Source of the DNA: QHXQ01 sp036389395
GTDB taxonomy: Bacteria; Acidobacteriota; Blastocatellia; Pyrinomonadales; Pyrinomonadaceae
Reading direction: 5' to 3'
Assembly (NCBI GenBank): GCA_036389395.1
Contig: DASVPY010000020.1
Span: 20,303-84,302 of the forward strand
Length of the DNA: 64,000 nt
Shown: positions 32,630 through 41,858 of the stretch, piece after piece
How the letters are laid out: every line of letters begins with the position of its first letter
How positions within the stretch are numbered: position 1 is the first letter of the stretch
The notes under the pieces: generated by a model
What the model saw: only the letters and a program-made list of their open reading frames with translations
What the model was told of the DNA's origin: nothing
Databases searched by the model: none
Position numbers and translations under genes: made by a program

Positions 32630-34213
32630 ATGATCGCCTCTCGCACCGACACCCTCCGGCCGGCCGACGACACACGGGCCGGCGCGCGCCCCTGGGGCCT
32701 GTGGCTTGAGCGCGCGACCGTCGGCTGCCTGTTCCTGCTGGCGGCGTGTGCGCCGCACTCCATCGCCGCCACGCAAGCCGCCTGGCTGCTCGCGCTCCTG
32801 TGCTGGGTCGCGCGCCTCGTCGTGCGCCCGCGCCCGAAGCTCTACCGCACGCCCGTGGACTACGCCCTGCTCGGCTTCTTCTGCCTCACGTTCCTCTCGG
32901 CGCTCTGCTCCTACGACCCGCTCGTCTCCGTCGGCAAGCTGCGCGCGGCGAGCCTCTTCACCATCGTCTACGTCGTCGCCGAGAACGTGCGCCGCCCCGC
33001 CGTGCTGCGCGCGCTCGCGCTCGTCTTGGTCTGCTCGTGCCTCGTCAACGTCGCGTACACGCTCGGCGTGTTCGCGCGCGGGCGCGGCGTGAAGGTCACG
33101 GCTTTAGACGCGGCGGGGCCGCTCTACGCGGCGGGCGTGCGCGCGGGCGAGACGCTGGTCGCGGTGGACGGCGCGGCGGCGAACAGCCCCGAAGAGATCG
33201 AACGCGGCCTGCGCGCCGCGCGCACGGCGGCCGACCAGACCGTGCGCTGGCCCGACGGGACGATTGCCTGTCGCTGGGACGCCGCGAGCGCCTGCCTGAG
33301 CGCGCATCGCGCCGAAGTCCTGTCGGTCTTCAACGTCCCGCGCGCGTCGCTGCCGGCGGGCGATACGGCGGCGGCGCGGCTCGGCATCGAGACCTGGGCG
33401 CGCGGGCGCGACGACCGCGCCAAGGGCTTCTTCGGCCACTACACGACCTACGCGGAGGCCTTGCAACTCGTCGGCGCGCTCGCGCTCGGTCTGTTCGTCG
33501 CGCTGCCGCGCAAGCGCAGCACGCGGGGCGCGCTGCTCGCCGCGACCGTGCTGGCGCTCACCGTCGCGCTCGTCCTGACGGTGACGCGCGCCTCCTGGCT
33601 CGGCTTCCTCCTGGCCGCCTTCACCATCGCGCTCGCGCACGCGAGCCGGCGCGCGCTCGCGTTTACAGTCATCATCGCGCTGCCGCTCGTGCTCGCCGGT
33701 CTCTTCGTGCTGCAACAGCAGCGGCGCGTCGGGTTCATAGACCCGCGCGAGGGTTCGACCGCGTGGCGGCTGGTGGTGTGGCGCGAGGGCGCGCGCATAC
33801 TCGTGAGCCGGCCGCGCCACCTCCTGGTCGGCGTCGGCATGGACACGCTCAAGCAGCACTGGCGCGCGTGGGGGATGTTCCAAGGCGGGCGGCTGCCGTG
33901 GGGCCACCTGCATTCGACGCCGCTGCAAATCGCCTTCGAGCGCGGGCTGCCGGCGCTCGCCGCGTGGCTCGCGCTGCTGTTCACCTACGGGCACATGCTC
34001 TGGCGGCTGGCGCGGCGCGGCGCGGGCGGCGACTGGCTCAGGCGCGGCCTCGCGCTCGGCGCGCTCGGCGGCCTCGTCGGCTTCGCCACGAGCGGACTCG
34101 TACACTACAACCTCGGCGACTCCGAAGTCGTCATGATCTTCTACCTCATCATGGGTCTCGCGCTCGCCGCCCACGAACAGAGCAGACAGGGTGAAGCGTC
34201 GGGGAGCGTTTAG
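32630..34213 (+). CDS. O-antigen ligase / polymerase family protein (Wzy-C) with a PDZ-like insertion
   Basis: The protein has 527 residues, many of them in transmembrane helices. The N-terminal helices include TVGCLFLLAACAPHSIAATQ. A soluble stretch around residues 150-245 contains AAGVRAGETLVAVDGAAANS followed by PEEIERGLRAA, which looks like a PDZ ligand-binding core. The family loop and helices follow: RASWLGFLLAAFTIAL, PREGSTAWRLVVWREG and GVGMDTLKQHW...HLHSTPLQIAFERGLPAL, with the conserved His of the Wzy-C domain. Members either polymerise or ligate undecaprenyl-linked glycans in the periplasm. The gene is divergent from DUF983; a TATACT box at 32597-32602 is a possible -10. Which reaction it performs cannot be decided here. 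Confidence 0.88.
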   Translation: MIASRTDTLRPADDTRAGARPWGLWLERATVGCLFLLAACAPHSIAATQAAWLLALLCWVARLVVRPRPKLYRTPVDYALLGFFCLTFLSALCSYDPLVSVGKLRAASLFTIVYVVAENVRRPAVLRALALVLVCSCLVNVAYTLGVFARGRGVKVTALDAAGPLYAAGVRAGETLVAVDGAAANSPEEIERGLRAARTAADQTVRWPDGTIACRWDAASACLSAHRAEVLSVFNVPRASLPAGDTAAARLGIETWARGRDDRAKGFFGHYTTYAEALQLVGALALGLFVALPRKRSTRGALLAATVLALTVALVLTVTRASWLGFLLAAFTIALAHASRRALAFTVIIALPLVLAGLFVLQQQRRVGFIDPREGSTAWRLVVWREGARILVSRPRHLLVGVGMDTLKQHWRAWGMFQGGRLPWGHLHSTPLQIAFERGLPALAAWLALLFTYGHMLWRLARRGAGGDWLRRGLALGALGGLVGFATSGLVHYNLGDSEVVMIFYLIMGLALAAHEQSRQGEASGSV

Positions 34214-34257
34214 CGACCATGCTGCGCCGGGTGTTGAGTCTGGCGGGCGATCAGATC

Positions 34258-34326
34258 AACACAGAGGGCACAGAGTTCACAGAGTTCTTACTGTGCCCTC
34301 TGTGCTAACTCTGTGCCCTCTGTGTT
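34258..34326. repeat. Hairpin repeat, CACAGAGGG/CCCTCTGTG family
   Basis: Left arm 34258-34275 and onward (CACAGAGGG, CACAGAGTT, CACAGAGTT, a 9-nt period) pairs with right arm 34309-34326, with a second CTGTGCCCTCTGTG copy at 34291-34304. It sits between convergent genes. Confidence 0.88.
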
Positions 34327-34363
34327 AAAAACGGCCGCGCGCGACTCTCGACCGCCGACCGCT

Positions 34364-35338
34364 CTAGTCCGGCAGCGGGCCGTAGCGCAGGCTGGCTTGT
34401 CGGCGGGCGCGCTCGCGGCGGCGGCGCAGGGCGCGGCGCGGCACGACGAGACCGGCGCACAGCCGCGCGACCTCACGCGCCGACGGCGCGCCGCCGACGC
34501 TCGCCAGCAGCAGCCGCAGCGCCGTCCACTTGTGCCCCTGGCGCATGAACTCCTGCGCGCTGCGGAAGCGCGCGAGCGTTTGATAACGGCGGAGCGTCGG
34601 CGCGTCGAGCGCGAGCGCGGCGGCGGCGCGGCGTTGCGCGGCGAGTCGTTCGTCGAGCATGAGCTTGAGGTTGCTGCTCGCGTTATAGTCGTGCTGCCGC
34701 CAGGCGGCGCGCACGCCCGCGTCGAAGGCGAACTCGCCCGCCGCGCTCAGGCGCAGGTACAACTCGTAGTCTTCAAGCCGCGCCTGCTCGCGCCAGGGGC
34801 GTTCGGGCAGCGCGGCGCGGCGGTAGACGACCGAAGGGCTGAGCGGCGCGAGCGTGGTCAACAGCATCGCGCGCGCGTCGCCGTCCACGTAACGCGCCCA
34901 GTCGGTCGTGCAGTCAATGACGCGCCCCGATGCGTCCACGCTGTAGGCGTGCCCGTAGGCGAGCACGGCGCGCGGGCGCGCTTCGAGCTGGGCGACGCGC
35001 GCGGCGACGAAATCGGGCAGCCAGAGATCGTCGGAGCCGAGGTAAGCGAAGTAGCGCCCCGCGGTGCGCGCGAAACCTTCGTTGAGCGTCGCGGCGAGAC
35101 CGCGGTTCGGGCGCGCGACGAACTCGCAGGCGAGGGGCGCGTCTCTGAGCACGCGCTCGATGACGCGCGGCGAGTCGTCGGTCGAGCCGTCGTCAATCAC
35201 GAGGAGTTGGCGCGGGCGCAACGTCTGCCGGAAGATCGAGCGCAACGCCTGCGCGACGAACGGCGCGTGGTTATACGACGGCACGACGACCGCGAGGTCG
35301 GCGACAGGCGCGCGCTCAACATGTGCGGGCGTAGACAC
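34364..35338 (-). CDS. Glycosyltransferase family 2
   Basis: The protein has 324 residues from GTG 35338; no in-frame ATG precedes the domain. LAVVVPSYNHAPFVAQALR opens a GT-A fold, followed by LLVIDDGSTDDSP and the metal-binding YLGSDDLWLPDF. Later WREQARLEDYELYLRL is the conserved acceptor-site region. It probably adds one sugar during surface-glycan synthesis. It is convergent with the Wzy-C gene and separated by a hairpin repeat. It has no transmembrane segment; the C-terminus is very Arg-rich (RRALRRRRERARRQ), perhaps for membrane association. Confidence 0.9.
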   Translation of the reverse strand: MSTPAHVERAPVADLAVVVPSYNHAPFVAQALRSIFRQTLRPRQLLVIDDGSTDDSPRVIERVLRDAPLACEFVARPNRGLAATLNEGFARTAGRYFAYLGSDDLWLPDFVAARVAQLEARPRAVLAYGHAYSVDASGRVIDCTTDWARYVDGDARAMLLTTLAPLSPSVVYRRAALPERPWREQARLEDYELYLRLSAAGEFAFDAGVRAAWRQHDYNASSNLKLMLDERLAAQRRAAAALALDAPTLRRYQTLARFRSAQEFMRQGHKWTALRLLLASVGGAPSAREVARLCAGLVVPRRALRRRRERARRQASLRYGPLPD

Positions 35339-35467
35339 GTTCGTGCGGTTCGCGTGCGGCGCGGGTCAACTTACGGGCGCGCGTTATTCTCGTCCACGCC
35401 GCGCGCGCGAAGCAAACGGCCGCTTGTCACCTACTAAGACGTGGCCGCGGCCCGGCTCTAACAAGTC

Positions 35468-35496
35468 TTGACGCTACACCTCCGCGGGCGCATACT
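35468..35496 (+). promoter_or_regulatory. Sigma-70-type promoter upstream of the paralogue pair
   Basis: A -35 TTGACG (35468-35473), a 17-nt spacer and a -10 CATACT (35491-35496) lie 55 bases before the ATG at 35551. The gap 35339-35550 holds nothing else recognisable. Confidence 0.6.
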
Positions 35497-35550
35497 GCGT
35501 CTGCTTCTCAAGCATCGGGCCGGCTGTTCTCAAGTTAAGGAGCGTCTACG

Positions 35551-36195
35551 ATGAATCCCCAACTCACGCCCACCGCCGAGACCCGACGGAACCCAATCGT
35601 CTGGCCGCTCGTCTCGTTGGCCGCGTTCCTGCTCGTCTGCGCCTGCGGCGTCGCGCTCAGCGCGGCGCAGTCGGCTCAGGAGGGCACGGCGGAGGAAAGG
35701 AAGTTCGAGAACATGATCCCCGCGAACGTGCCCGTTAAGGTGAAGATTAAGAACGAGCCGGCGTTTAAAGACCTGGACAACGACAAGTGGGCGCGCGACC
35801 TGGAAATTGAGGTCGAGAACAAGTCGAATAAACCAATCTATCATTTGCTGTTGTCCTTGACGCTGCCTGAAGTGTTCACTGAAAACAACCGCAGACTGAC
35901 CTTCCCCCTGCGTTACGGTAGAGCTGATTTGATCGACTTGGGGGTTCCACTCCAACCCGACGACGTGCCTCTCCAACCAGGCAATGCCTACACATTCAGG
36001 ATTCCCGTTCAACTTCAAGAAGGCTGGCAACGCTTTGCAGCAAGAAGACAGTTGCCGAAGAGTGAGCCTAGAAAGGTTCAGCTGAAATTCCTAAGCCTCA
36101 ACTTCGGCGACGGCACCGGGTTCGACACCTCGGACGGGGCACCGGCCGACATCCACGCCCCCCGAACGAACGGCAGGGGTGCAAGCCACACTTAA
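35551..36195 (+). CDS. Hypothetical secreted protein, paralogue of the next gene
   Basis: The protein has 214 residues. The start is ATG 35551 with AAGGAG 9 bases upstream. An N-terminal hydrophobic segment (LVSLAAFLLVCACGVALSAAQ) is a signal peptide or anchor. The mature part begins EERKFENMIPANVPVKVKIKN, continues LEIEVENKSNKPIYHLLLSL, and ends with LNFGDGTGFDTSDG. The same blocks in the same order occur in the next gene (identical phrases such as EVENxSxKPIY, YGRxDLID, GDGTGF), so the two arose by duplication. Base composition falls well below the window average from about 35.7 kb. No known family is recognised; a secreted beta-rich binding domain is plausible. Confidence 0.8.
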   Translation: MNPQLTPTAETRRNPIVWPLVSLAAFLLVCACGVALSAAQSAQEGTAEERKFENMIPANVPVKVKIKNEPAFKDLDNDKWARDLEIEVENKSNKPIYHLLLSLTLPEVFTENNRRLTFPLRYGRADLIDLGVPLQPDDVPLQPGNAYTFRIPVQLQEGWQRFAARRQLPKSEPRKVQLKFLSLNFGDGTGFDTSDGAPADIHAPRTNGRGASHT

Positions 36196-36233
36196 CTCCG
36201 TAGGCTAGTGGCCCGCACATGAGGAGCACACCC

Positions 36234-38309
36234 GTGGAATCCCAAAGTAAACCAACCCCCGCGATACGCTGCCGGCTAGGCATCTGGCAGTTGGCCTTTT
36301 TAGCTGCGTTCCTCGTCGTGTGCGCCTGCGGCATCGCGGTCAGCACGGCGCAGGGGCCGCCACCGGACGAGCGCGAGTTCAATGATACGACCCCGAAGAA
36401 TCTGCCGATCAAGCTCAAGCTGAAGAATGCGGAGAAGGCGAAGAGGCTGCAAAACGACGACTGGTTGCGGGACTTCGAGCTTGAGGTCGAGAACAGGTCG
36501 GACAAGCCGATCTATTACTTAAGTTTGTTCGTGGAGCTATCAGATGTGACCACCGAAGATAATCACCACATAGGCTTTCCGCTACAGTATGGCCGGGGGG
36601 ACTTGATCGACTATGTCACCCCACTTGAGCCGGACGACGTGCCGATCAAGCCGGGCGGGACGTACATCTTCAAAATCTCAGAAGACCTTCAGCAGGGGTG
36701 GGCACGGCACGCCGCGCGTGTCGGGCTGAGCAAGAGCACACCGAGAAAAGTAAGCATCTGGTTCCAGCTTCTTAATTTTGGCGACGGCACCGGGTTCGTC
36801 ACTAACAGCGGTGTGTACATGGACATCCACGCGAAGCCGATGGTTAGTTCTTGTGTGGATGATGGGGCGAAGGAGCGTTCTATATCTGCCTCGTATAAGC
36901 CGCCGAACCTATTTCTACTTCTGTTTCCCACTCTGGCACGCCCAATACCAAATCCCTTTTTACCGGCTAATTCCTGGCCGGTAAATTTTTCTCCAGGAGA
37001 GATTTCTGCACCGGGGACTGGCGACTCACATTCTGCTCTGGATACTTGCTGCCCCGGCGTGTTCTGCTCGCGGCTGAAGCTAAGACGGGTTTACTGTTGT
37101 GGGAACATAGAAGAGGCCTTCAGCGCGTCCTGCACTGAGCCGGGGAGCCTGTGCGGGCTAGTTGATAAAGTTGATAAGGTGTTTTGCAATAATAATATCG
37201 GTACTTATTGCGAACAACACAGTATCGCTCCCTGCACGCCGGACTCAACGCCCCCGCCGACGCCTGAGCCAACCGCCACCCCGGCACCGACCAGCACGCC
37301 CACGCCTTGCCCCTCGCCGACCGAGGCGGGCTACGGCTGCAAGCCGAACGAAGGCTGTAGCCACTTCGACGGGCCGGCGTGTATGCACACTTGGGCCTGT
37401 GATATTTGCGAGACACCGGAGGTGGACTTTTGCCGCCCGCCGCAGGACGACCCCGACCACGACGGCTGCCCGGCCGGTTACTACAATCCGTACCAGCAAT
37501 ACAACTACTGCTGCGTGCCATACGTGCCCACGCCCACGCCGACCCCGCAGACCTACGAGGCGTGCGTCGCCATCAACTGGTATTGGAACTTCACGACCGG
37601 CAGTTGCTCGCCGACGCAGTGCGCCCCGCGCGCCTGCTCGGCCCAGACCCACTGGGACTCCGACTACTGCCGCTGCGTCAACCTCGACTCGCCCGTCCTC
37701 GTGGACGCAAGCGGCGACGGCTTCGCGCTGACCGACGCCGCGGGCGGCGTCGCCTTCGACCTTAACGCCGACGGCACGAGTGAGCGGCTCGCGTGGCCGG
37801 CCGCCGGGGCGGACGACGCGTGGCTCGCCTTAGACCGCGACGCGAACGGCGTGATCGACGACGGGCGGGAGTTGTTCGGCAACCACACGCCGCAGGGCGC
37901 GCCGCCCGCGGGGCAGGAGCAGAACGGCTTCCTCGCCCTGGCCGAGTATGACCGGGCGGCGCGCGGCGGCAACGGCGACGGCGTCATTGACGGCCGCGAC
38001 GCCGTCTTCGCGGCTCTGCGGCTCTGGCAGGATACGAACCATGACGGCGTCTCCGAGCCGAACGAGCTACACACGCTGCCGGCGCTGGGCGTCGCCACCT
38101 TAGACCTCGACTATAAAGAGGCGAAGCGCACCGACCGGTACGGTAACCAGTTCCGCTACCGGGCGAAGGTTATAGACGTACACGGCGCGCAGGTCGGGCG
38201 CTGGGCCTGGGGCGTGTTCCTGGTCTCAGAACCGCAATCCGCCACGACCCCTCGGCCGGCGCAGATATTATTCTCCGAGACTGCGGCACGGCTGCGTCTC
38301 ACGCCCTAA
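36234..38309 (+). CDS. Large secreted protein with duplicated N-domain, Cys-rich middle and EF-hand-like calcium-binding C-terminus
   Basis: The protein has 691 residues from GTG 36234, chosen because GAGGAG lies 7 bases upstream (an ATG at 36219 would overlap that site). Residues 1-200 match the preceding gene. The middle (200-480) is Cys-rich, with a Pro/Thr-rich linker (PPPTPEPTATPAPTSTPTP) and CNNN, CPAGYYNPY-type segments. The C-terminal ~200 residues carry several acidic calcium loops: DASGDGFAL, DLNADGTSE, DRDANGVIDDG, NGDGVIDGRD and DTNHDGVSEPNE, as in dockerin/EF-hand-like modules of large secreted proteins. This suggests a calcium-stabilised extracellular protein, perhaps adhesive. 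The GC content of 36.4-37.3 kb is far lower than its surroundings, suggesting transfer or relaxed codon use. Confidence 0.8.
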   Translation: MESQSKPTPAIRCRLGIWQLAFLAAFLVVCACGIAVSTAQGPPPDEREFNDTTPKNLPIKLKLKNAEKAKRLQNDDWLRDFELEVENRSDKPIYYLSLFVELSDVTTEDNHHIGFPLQYGRGDLIDYVTPLEPDDVPIKPGGTYIFKISEDLQQGWARHAARVGLSKSTPRKVSIWFQLLNFGDGTGFVTNSGVYMDIHAKPMVSSCVDDGAKERSISASYKPPNLFLLLFPTLARPIPNPFLPANSWPVNFSPGEISAPGTGDSHSALDTCCPGVFCSRLKLRRVYCCGNIEEAFSASCTEPGSLCGLVDKVDKVFCNNNIGTYCEQHSIAPCTPDSTPPPTPEPTATPAPTSTPTPCPSPTEAGYGCKPNEGCSHFDGPACMHTWACDICETPEVDFCRPPQDDPDHDGCPAGYYNPYQQYNYCCVPYVPTPTPTPQTYEACVAINWYWNFTTGSCSPTQCAPRACSAQTHWDSDYCRCVNLDSPVLVDASGDGFALTDAAGGVAFDLNADGTSERLAWPAAGADDAWLALDRDANGVIDDGRELFGNHTPQGAPPAGQEQNGFLALAEYDRAARGGNGDGVIDGRDAVFAALRLWQDTNHDGVSEPNELHTLPALGVATLDLDYKEAKRTDRYGNQFRYRAKVIDVHGAQVGRWAWGVFLVSEPQSATTPRPAQILFSETAARLRLTP

Positions 38310-38510
38310 GCCGCCCGCCGGTGTAAGCCGCTGCGCCAGTCCCGCTAAATGTAGCCCGCGAAGCCCCGCAAGCCTCTCTCGCCTCGCGGGCTTCACGCCG
38401 GATCAGACAAGGCGACTTGGCGTGCGGGTCAACCGTCTGGTTGAACGCCCGCCGGCCGCGCCCGGTGGCGGCCGGCCGCGTCGCCGCGTAGAATCCGAAG
38501 GTCAGACAGA

Positions 38511-38579
38511 GTTCAAAGTTCAACGCTCAAGGTTTAAGGTTAGTCGGACAGCGAACTTTGAACCTTGAACTTTGAACTT
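38511..38579. repeat. Heptad hairpin element, GTTCAAG/CTTGAAC family
   Basis: Left arm 38511-38542 (GTTCAAA, GTTCAAC, GCTCAAG, GTTTAAG) pairs with right arm 38553-38579. The left arm is more degenerate than at 1619. The 38310-38510 part of this ~280-base gap has a further GC-rich palindrome (AGCCCGCGAAG...CTCGCGGGCTT, 38348-38393) and no gene. Confidence 0.85.
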
Positions 38580-38589
38580 ACATTCAGCC

Positions 38590-39453
38590 ATGAACTCACG
38601 ACCGTTGAAAGAACTGCTGCCGCGCGGGGTGCGCCGCCGGCTGGGCGCGGCGCGGCGCTGGCTGCGCGCGCGCCCCCGGCGCACGCGCCGGCAGAAGGAG
38701 GCGCTGCTCGCGGCCGGCGGTTTGAGCGCGGCGGAGCGCACGCTGCTCGATGGCGTCGAGAGCCGCATCCATTACGACGACGGTATGTACAAGGGCGACG
38801 GCGCGCATTACTTCAAGGTCGGCCTCGACGCCGTCCGCTGCATCGAAGAGGCGCTGGCGGCGGCCCGGCTCATCGAGCCGCGCGCGATCCTCGATCTGCC
38901 CTGCGGCTACGGGCGCGTGCTCCGTTTCCTCGGCGCGCGTTTCCCCGCAGCGCGCGTCACCGCCTGCGAGTTGATGCCCGAAGCCGTGCGCTTCTGCGCT
39001 GAGACCTTCGGCGCAATACCGGCGCAGTCGGCTTACGACTTCGACGCACTGACGCTCGACGTGCGCTACGATCTGATCTGGTGCGGCTCGCTCGTCACGC
39101 ACCTCGACGCCGCGCGCACCGGCGCGCTGCTACGCTTCTTCGCGCGCACGCTCGCGCCCGGCGGGTTGCTGCTGTTCACGACGCACGGCGAGTTCGTCGC
39201 CGGTCGCGTGCAGGCCATGCACGAGTTCTACGGGCTGAACCCGGCCGACATCCCGGCGCTCGTCGCGTCGTTCCGTGAGACGGGGCACGGCTATCTCGAT
39301 TATCCGGAGGGGCCGGGCTACGGCGTCTCGCTGACCGCGCCCGACTGGCTGCGCGCGCGCGCGCGTGAGATCGGCGACTTGCGCGAGGTCTACTTCCGCG
39401 CGCAAGGCTGGGACAGGCATCAGGACGTGTTCGGCTTCGTGAAGCAGTCGTGA
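38590..39453 (+). CDS. Class I SAM-dependent methyltransferase
   Basis: The protein has 287 residues from ATG 38590. The frame opens 6 codons earlier inside the repeat; the inner ATG avoids repeat-encoded residues. After an Arg-rich N-terminus (RRRLGAARRWLRARPRRTRR), the SAM-binding motif I ILDLPCGYGRVLRFLG is followed by RVTACELMPEAVRF, then DLIWCGSLVTHLD and LAPGGLLLFTTHGEFV. It is probably a glycan or small-molecule methyltransferase, given the adjacent glycosyltransferases; the target is unknown. The following GT4 gene starts 46 bases later. Confidence 0.85.
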   Translation: MNSRPLKELLPRGVRRRLGAARRWLRARPRRTRRQKEALLAAGGLSAAERTLLDGVESRIHYDDGMYKGDGAHYFKVGLDAVRCIEEALAAARLIEPRAILDLPCGYGRVLRFLGARFPAARVTACELMPEAVRFCAETFGAIPAQSAYDFDALTLDVRYDLIWCGSLVTHLDAARTGALLRFFARTLAPGGLLLFTTHGEFVAGRVQAMHEFYGLNPADIPALVASFRETGHGYLDYPEGPGYGVSLTAPDWLRARAREIGDLREVYFRAQGWDRHQDVFGFVKQS

Positions 39454-39499
39454 ATGAGCGCGCGCGCTTAACGGCCGCGCCTGCTCTCTGGCCCCGCGC

Positions 39500-40612
39500 A
39501 TGAAAGTGCTGCACATGCTCGACTCGCTGAACCGCGGCGGCGCGGAGACGCTGGTGCTCGACGTGTGTCGGAACGCGCGGGCGCACGGGCTTGACCTGAC
39601 GCTGGCGGCGACGGGCGGCGGCGCGCTTGAAGCGGAGTTCCGCGCATCGGGCGTCGGGTTCGTCCGCTTCGCGCGGCACGCGCCAATTGATCTAAGACTC
39701 GTCCACGCCCTGCGGCGTCTGATCAAGACGCGCGGGATCAACGTCGTCCACACGCACCAGGCGGTCGAGGCTTTGCACGTTTATCTGGCGGCGCGTGGCA
39801 CGGGCGCGCGCGTCGTGCTGACGTTTCACCTGTGCACGGCGGACGCGAAGAACCGGCGCGCGCTCCGCTGGCTCGTGCCGCGCACGGCCGCCAACGTCGC
39901 CGTCAGCCGCGACCTGCTCGCGTGCCTGCGCACGCACGCCGGGTTTGACACGACGCGCAACTTCCACGTCGTCCACAACGGCGTGGACGCCGCGCGCCTT
40001 AAGCCTGTGGGCCACGACCTGCGTGCGGAGCTAGGCGTCGCGCCCGACGCGCCGCTCTTAGGCATGGTCGGCAACTTCTACGCCGACGGGCGCAAGGATC
40101 AACTGACCGTGTGCCGCGCGCTGCCGCGCGTGTTCGCCGCCGCGCCGCGCGCGCGCTTCGTCTTCGCCGGCGCGGCCGACGCCGCGTCCTCGGCCGCTTA
40201 CGACGAGTGCGTGCGCTTCTGCCGCGACAACGGTCTCGCCGCGCGCGTCCACTTCCTCGGCGCGCGCGCGGACGTGCCCGACGTGCTCGCGGCGCTCGAC
40301 CTGTTCGTCTTCTCTTCGCGCCGCGACTCGTTCGGCGTGGCGGTCGTCGAGGCGATGATGGCGGGCGTGCCCGCGGTCGTCTCCGACATCGGCCCGCTGC
40401 TGGAAGTGACCGCCGACGGCGCGCACGCCGCGGTCTTCCGCACGGGCGACGCGGACGACCTGGCCGCACAACTCGGCGCGTTGATCAGAGACGACGCGCG
40501 GCGCGCTGACCTCGGCGCGCGCGCGCAGGAGTGGGCGCGCGCAGAGTTCGGCATCGGGCGGCACATCGCGCGCCTGCGCGAGTTGTACGGCGCGCTCGCG
40601 GCGGCTGAATGA
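39500..40612 (+). CDS. Glycosyltransferase family 4
   Basis: The protein has 370 residues. The N-terminal Rossmann domain (MKVLHMLDSLNRGGAETL) and the GT4 C-domain signature SRRDSFGVAVVEAMMAGVPAVV (the Glu-x7-Glu pair) identify a retaining GT-B enzyme that transfers a sugar from a nucleotide donor. VHNGVDAARL and GMVGNFYADGRKDQLTV are further family landmarks. It follows the methyltransferase and lies 19 bases before a second GT4 enzyme, so it is part of the glycan-assembly cluster. Confidence 0.92.
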   Translation: MKVLHMLDSLNRGGAETLVLDVCRNARAHGLDLTLAATGGGALEAEFRASGVGFVRFARHAPIDLRLVHALRRLIKTRGINVVHTHQAVEALHVYLAARGTGARVVLTFHLCTADAKNRRALRWLVPRTAANVAVSRDLLACLRTHAGFDTTRNFHVVHNGVDAARLKPVGHDLRAELGVAPDAPLLGMVGNFYADGRKDQLTVCRALPRVFAAAPRARFVFAGAADAASSAAYDECVRFCRDNGLAARVHFLGARADVPDVLAALDLFVFSSRRDSFGVAVVEAMMAGVPAVVSDIGPLLEVTADGAHAAVFRTGDADDLAAQLGALIRDDARRADLGARAQEWARAEFGIGRHIARLRELYGALAAAE

Positions 40613-40631
40613 GGAGGGGGCGGAGACGGCG

Positions 40632-41858
40632 TTGCGCGTGTTGATGGGGATGCCGGAGGCGGCGTCGCTGGGCGGCCCGGCGGCGTGCGAGCCGCCGTTC
40701 GCGGCGGCGCTGCGGCGGCTCGGCGTGGAGGTCTGCGAGGAGACTTACGTCTACGGCGAGCAGTTGGGCGGCACGACCTTGCGGCAGCGCGCCACGCGCG
40801 TCCTGCGCGCCGCGCGGCGGCTGCGGCGGCGTCTGCGCGCCGAGCCGTTCGACGTGGTGCATCTCAACAGCTCGTTCGACGCGCGCGCGCTGCTGCGCGA
40901 CGTGACGACGCTCAGGCTCATCCGCCGCGGGACGCGCGCACGCTTCTTCATCAAGTTCCACGGCTCGGACGCGGAGCTGCTGCGCACGGGCGATCCCATC
41001 TTGCGCCGCTTCGTCCGCCGCGTGCTCGAACGCGCGCACGGCATCGGCGTGCTCTCGACCGAAGAGCGCGACAACTTCGTGCGCGCGGGCGTGAACGAGC
41101 GCCGCGTCTTCGTCGTCAAGAACGTCGTCGTGACTGGTGAAGAAGAGTCGGCGACGAACGCTGACGGCGTGAACGTTGATGAGATGAATGCTGATGGCGC
41201 GTCCGCGGCCAGCGCAGTCGGCGCTGCGGCGAACGACTTGCGCGCGCGGCTCGACGTGGCGGCGGACGTGCCGCTGCTGCTCTTCATCGCGCGCTTCATC
41301 CCGGCCAAAGGTCTGCTCGACGTGCTCGGCGCGTGCGCGCTCTTGCGCGAGCGCGGCGAACGTTTCCGCCTGCTCTGCGTCGGCGACGGCCCCGCGCGCG
41401 CGGAGGCCGAAGCCGAGGTCGCGCGCCTGCGCCTGCGCCCCTACGTGCGCTTCTTCGGCTACGTGCCCGAAGCGGAGACGCGCGCCTTCTACCAAGGCAG
41501 CACCGCGCTCGTCTTCCCGACCTACCACTACGAAGGCTTCCCCATGGTCATCTTCAAGGCGCTCGCGGCCGGGCTGCCCGTCGTCACCACGCAAATCCGC
41601 GCCGCCCGCGACTACCTGCGCGAACCCGACAACTGCCTCTGGGTCGCCCCGCGCGCGCCCGAAGAGTTGGCCGACAAACTCGCGCGCCTGCTCCGCGACG
41701 CACCCTTGCGCGCCCAGATGGCCCGCAACAACCGCGCCCTCGCCGCCGAGTTCAACGCCGACGCGGTGGCGCGCGAGTACCTCGCCGTTTACAATCAACT
41801 CAGAAGCCAGGAGTCAGAAGCCAGAAGCCAGAATAAACTGACGACCACTGACTCCTGA
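40632..41858 (+). CDS. Glycosyltransferase family 4 with a low-complexity inter-domain insertion
   Basis: The protein has 408 residues from TTG 40632 (GGAG six bases upstream). The GT-B fold is seen from MGMPEAASLGGPAACE and LLFIARFIPAKGLLDVLG to YHYEGFPMVIFKALAAGLPVV. In that signature the second Glu of the usual Glu-x7-Glu pair is Lys, so catalysis may differ or the region is a variant. Between the two Rossmann domains (nt 41135-41240) lies an Asn/Asp/Ala/Gly-rich insert with a 5-residue repeat (NADGV, NVDEM, NADGA). The last ~20 residues (NQLRSQESEARSQNKLTT) are encoded by a heptad hairpin arm, so the original stop has been replaced. Confidence 0.87.
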   Translation: MRVLMGMPEAASLGGPAACEPPFAAALRRLGVEVCEETYVYGEQLGGTTLRQRATRVLRAARRLRRRLRAEPFDVVHLNSSFDARALLRDVTTLRLIRRGTRARFFIKFHGSDAELLRTGDPILRRFVRRVLERAHGIGVLSTEERDNFVRAGVNERRVFVVKNVVVTGEEESATNADGVNVDEMNADGASAASAVGAAANDLRARLDVAADVPLLLFIARFIPAKGLLDVLGACALLRERGERFRLLCVGDGPARAEAEAEVARLRLRPYVRFFGYVPEAETRAFYQGSTALVFPTYHYEGFPMVIFKALAAGLPVVTTQIRAARDYLREPDNCLWVAPRAPEELADKLARLLRDAPLRAQMARNNRALAAEFNADAVAREYLAVYNQLRSQESEARSQNKLTTTDS

